Origin: an uncultured Planctomycetaceae bacterium
Lineage (GTDB): Bacteria > Planctomycetota > Planctomycetia > Planctomycetales > Planctomycetaceae
NCBI GenBank assembly: GCA_903921605.1
Contig: CAIXQV010001141.1
Coordinates: 1-10,262 of the forward strand
Reading direction: 5' to 3'
DNA: 10,262 nucleotides
Below are positions 8,104 to 10,262 of the stretch, piece by piece. A program made the translations under genes and the position numbers. The notes below the pieces were generated by a model, which was given only the letters and a program-made list of their open reading frames with translations, searched no databases and was not told the origin of the DNA. The stretch's first letter is position 1; each line of letters opens with the position of its first letter.

Positions 8104-8191
8104 TACCCGTAAAGTGCGGGTATCCCGATCGCATCAACCAGCAGGGGTTGACTCAACGGCCAAAGCTGCCGAACTGACAAGCAGAGTGTCA
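8104..8191 (+). other. Series of three small hairpins before the surface-protein gene
   Basis: Three perfect short stems follow each other: TACCCG/CGGGTA (8104-8109 with 8117-8122), TCAACC/GGTTGA (8134-8139 with 8146-8151) and TGACA/TGTCA (8175-8179 with 8187-8191). Each alone could be chance. Together with the larger hairpin just upstream they suggest a folded leader for the gene starting at 8274. Confidence 0.35.
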
Positions 8192-8243
8192 AGCGGGACA
8201 TCTTGCGCAGATTGTGCATCCGGATGTTACTGAATACCCCCCG

Positions 8244-8254
8244 TGATCAGATCA
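8244..8254. promoter_or_regulatory. Operator-like palindrome near the start at 8274
   Basis: TGATC-A-GATCA is a perfect 11-base palindrome ending 19 bases before the ATG. It could be a regulator binding site or a chance palindrome; no known operator matches it. Confidence 0.2.
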
Positions 8255-8273
8255 TCATTGACGAACACCATCC

Positions 8274-10094
8274 ATGTCGATTCGGCGATTCATACTCCAC
8301 ACCAAAATGCTGATCCAGCACGGGTTGCACCTGGCCAGGGCATCCCGAATGGACGACGCGGCGTTCCGCCCGTTAGAAATGATGCGACTCGAAGATCGAA
8401 TTCTATTCAGTGCATCGGCGATGGCCCCAGTGATTGCTCAGGTCGCCGAGATCGCAGCCTCAGCCGCTCCCTCTGCAGACGCAGGAATTGTTCTTGATCA
8501 CACCGAACTGTTTGCCGCACTGCAGTCGCCTCAGAGCTCTGACGTTAATACGCTCGCCGAAACAAACGCTGCCAATGATTCCGCCAGCAGCGATCCGTTA
8601 AACGGTGACGTGCAAAGCACTTTGGATGCAACGAGCCCCGACAATACCATTCAAAACCAGGTCCGCGCGATCAATCAGACGCTGGAACTTGTATTCATTG
8701 ACTCCTCCGTCAGCAATTTTGAGCAACTCGCGGCTGATCTGCGAAATGCGGCGTCTGCGGATCCCGGTCGCAAACTGGAACTGGTGGCACTCGACAATAG
8801 CAAAGACGGGATCGCTCAGATCACTTCGGCCCTGCTGAGATATCGCGGTGTCGACGGGATCCATATCGTGTCGCACGGTGGAACCGGGCAGGTTCAGATT
8901 GGTTCGACGTGGTTGTCGATGAATAATCTGGACACGTATCGCAATGCCATCAGTGCATGGCAGTATTCGCTGTCGGAAGAGGCCGACATTCTGTTCTATG
9001 GTTGTAACCTTGCGGGATCGGACGAGGGACAGCAGTTACTCAATGAGATCAGCACGCTGACGAATTGCGATGCCGCGGCGAGCGATGACGCCACCGGCGG
9101 GACAGCTCGCAACGCGGACTGGGATCTGGAATACCAGGTTGGCTCGATTACGACCGACGTGGCTTTCAGCAGTCAGTTTCAGGCTGACGCCAACTTTATT
9201 CTGGCGACTTATACCGTCACCAACACGAACGACAGCGGAGCAGGCTCGTTCCGTCAGGCGATTCTGGACGCTAATGCCAACGCGGGTGTCGACACGATTA
9301 CGTTCAGCATTGCCGGCAGTGGCACGCAAGTGATCAACATTGCTTCTGTACTGCCGACGATCACCGATCAGATCATCATCAACGGGACAACTCAGACCGG
9401 ATACGTCGCCGGCAGTATCGTTCCGATTGTTATCGACGGCAACAATCTGAATACCAACGGGCTTACGCTTGGTGTGGGGTCATCTGGAAGCACAATTCGC
9501 GGGCTTGTCATTCGAGATTTTGGGCAAATCGGAGTCGAGATCCAGGCCACTTCGATGACCAACACGATCCAGAACAGCTTCATCGGTCGCATGGACAGCA
9601 ATGGCAACACGGTAACAGGCGAAGAGAGTAATCATGGCATCGTAGTTCGTTCAACCGGCAACACGATCGGGGGAACTACCAGTGTGGGCAATGTTGTTTC
9701 TGGCAATGGTAATATCGGCATCTATATCGATGGCGTGAACAACGTCGTCGCTGGCAATATCGTCGGCCTGAATGCCGCTGGCACCACTGCGCTTGCCAAT
9801 AGTGGTCATGGCGTTTATGTGACAAGCAACGGAGCTGGAACACTCATCGGTGGAACCACTTCGACGGCACGAAATATCATCTCTGGAAACTCCAACGACG
9901 GCATCGTGATCGATGGTGCAAATAGCCCAACGCTCCGAAGCATCAGAATCCAGGGTAACTACATCGGAACCGACATCACCGGTGAAATCGATCTTGGCAA
10001 CATACGTCACGGCGTGTACCTGCATCAAAGCGCCAGCGGAGTTGACGTCATCGGCAACGTGATCTCGGGCAATAATTCCAACGGGATTCTATAA
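8274..10094 (+). CDS. LEPR-XLL / DUF4347 / parallel beta-helix surface protein, interrupted by a stop
   Basis: The frame gives 606 residues to the first stop. Residues 33-49 (PLEMMRLEDRILFSASA) carry a LEPR-XLL-type motif (L-E-D-R-I-L-F), an N-terminal signature of large planctomycete exported proteins. After an Ala/Ser/Asp-rich linker, residues about 138-305 form a DUF4347 domain with IHIVSHGG (H201) and ILFYGCNLAG (C244), then DWDLEYQVG. The His-Gly and Cys after hydrophobic strands resemble the dyad of caspase-fold (CHAT-like) peptidases, but activity is inference. Residues 312-377 (VTNTNDSGAGSFRQAI and on) start a right-handed parallel beta-helix. Repeats of about 60 residues then carry IGGTTS and N-x-I-S-G-N motifs (IGG at 465 and 525), typical of secreted adhesin or carbohydrate-active folds. 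The start has no Shine-Dalgarno; the ATG keeps the usual short leader before the motif. The stop at 10092-10094 falls inside a repeat and the frame stays open after it. Confidence 0.85.
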   Translation: MSIRRFILHTKMLIQHGLHLARASRMDDAAFRPLEMMRLEDRILFSASAMAPVIAQVAEIAASAAPSADAGIVLDHTELFAALQSPQSSDVNTLAETNAANDSASSDPLNGDVQSTLDATSPDNTIQNQVRAINQTLELVFIDSSVSNFEQLAADLRNAASADPGRKLELVALDNSKDGIAQITSALLRYRGVDGIHIVSHGGTGQVQIGSTWLSMNNLDTYRNAISAWQYSLSEEADILFYGCNLAGSDEGQQLLNEISTLTNCDAAASDDATGGTARNADWDLEYQVGSITTDVAFSSQFQADANFILATYTVTNTNDSGAGSFRQAILDANANAGVDTITFSIAGSGTQVINIASVLPTITDQIIINGTTQTGYVAGSIVPIVIDGNNLNTNGLTLGVGSSGSTIRGLVIRDFGQIGVEIQATSMTNTIQNSFIGRMDSNGNTVTGEESNHGIVVRSTGNTIGGTTSVGNVVSGNGNIGIYIDGVNNVVAGNIVGLNAAGTTALANSGHGVYVTSNGAGTLIGGTTSTARNIISGNSNDGIVIDGANSPTLRSIRIQGNYIGTDITGEIDLGNIRHGVYLHQSASGVDVIGNVISGNNSNGIL

Positions 10095-10262
10095 GAAAAC
10101 GGCATCTACAACGATATCACGGGCAACATTATTGGATTGGACAAGGATGGCACAACAGCCATCGGCAATAGCATCAATGGGATCCAGATCACCGGTGCTA
10201 CGTTCACCACGATCGGTGGCTTGACGGCGACCGACCGAAACGTGATCTCCGCGAACAGCGGC
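10095..10262 (+). pseudogene. In-frame continuation of the beta-helix after the stop, cut by window edge
   Basis: Directly after the TAA the same frame runs 56 codons to the end of the window with no further stop. It reads as another beta-helix repeat: NGIYNDITGNIIGLDKDGTT, then a TTIGGLTATDRNVISAN stretch matching the IGGTTSTARNIISGN of the preceding repeats. Its IGG falls 122 codons after the one at residue 525, two repeat lengths. No plausible restart with a ribosome binding site is visible. The gene is therefore either disrupted by a nonsense mutation, read through, or affected by a base error. The true end lies beyond the window. Confidence 0.75.

Larger units (their letters stand above)
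7595..8273. other. 679-base gene-free region rich in hairpins
   Basis: No convincing gene is present. The first part holds a double-hairpin repeat (7624-7668). The middle shows two small hairpins, GCATC/GATGC at 7842-7854 and GCTGGG/CCCAGC at 7860-7877. The last third carries a long nested hairpin and three smaller ones before the start at 8274. A 40-codon frame at 7851-7973 has no ribosome binding site. I could not assign a promoter with confidence, although one for the downstream gene most likely lies here. Confidence 0.6.

Noticed and set aside
8243..8497. An 84-codon frame overlapping the start of the DUF4347 gene
   Set aside because: It lies in another frame over the LEPR-XLL coding region, with an Arg/Ser-rich, domain-free translation; it is a shadow frame.

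Overview
The window looks like chromosomal DNA from a Planctomycetota bacterium. Three things point there. One is a secreted protein with a LEPR-XLL-type N-terminal motif followed by a DUF4347 domain and parallel beta-helix repeats. The second is a twin-arginine-exported Gfo/Idh/MocA oxidoreductase. The third is a secreted CehA/McbA-type metallohydrolase. All are typical of planctomycete genomes. The assignment rests on recognising protein families; no marker gene is present.

Layout: all five genes lie on the + strand. (1) 33-2483 encodes a secreted PHP/CehA-McbA-like metallohydrolase behind a very strong ribosome binding site. (2) 2567-4339 encodes a cytoplasmic, helical, HEAT-like protein of unknown function with an Arg/aromatic-rich segment. 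(3) 4392-5996 encodes an exported protein that reads as seven beta-propeller blades plus a C-terminal beta-rich domain. (4) 6296-7594 encodes a Tat-exported Gfo/Idh/MocA oxidoreductase. (5) 8274 onward encodes a LEPR-XLL/DUF4347/beta-helix surface protein. Its frame is interrupted by one TAA at 10092-10094 and then continues in the same frame to the window edge.

Intergenic DNA carries structure of its own. There is a bulged hairpin after gene 1. Four degenerate tandem copies of a roughly 36-base unit lie between genes 3 and 4. A double-hairpin element resembling dispersed planctomycete repeats follows gene 4. In the long gene-free leader (7595-8273) before gene 5 there is a 67-nt nested hairpin followed by three smaller hairpins.

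Functionally the genes do not form a recognisable pathway. Genes 1, 3, 4 and 5 are all predicted to be exported, and genes 1-3 are close enough (83 and 52 bases) to be co-transcribed. Start codons for genes 3 and 4 were moved downstream of the longest possible frames because good ribosome binding sites lie there. The items most worth following up are the in-frame stop in gene 5 and the structured leader upstream of it. I found no clear evidence of a complete, previously undescribed multi-gene system.
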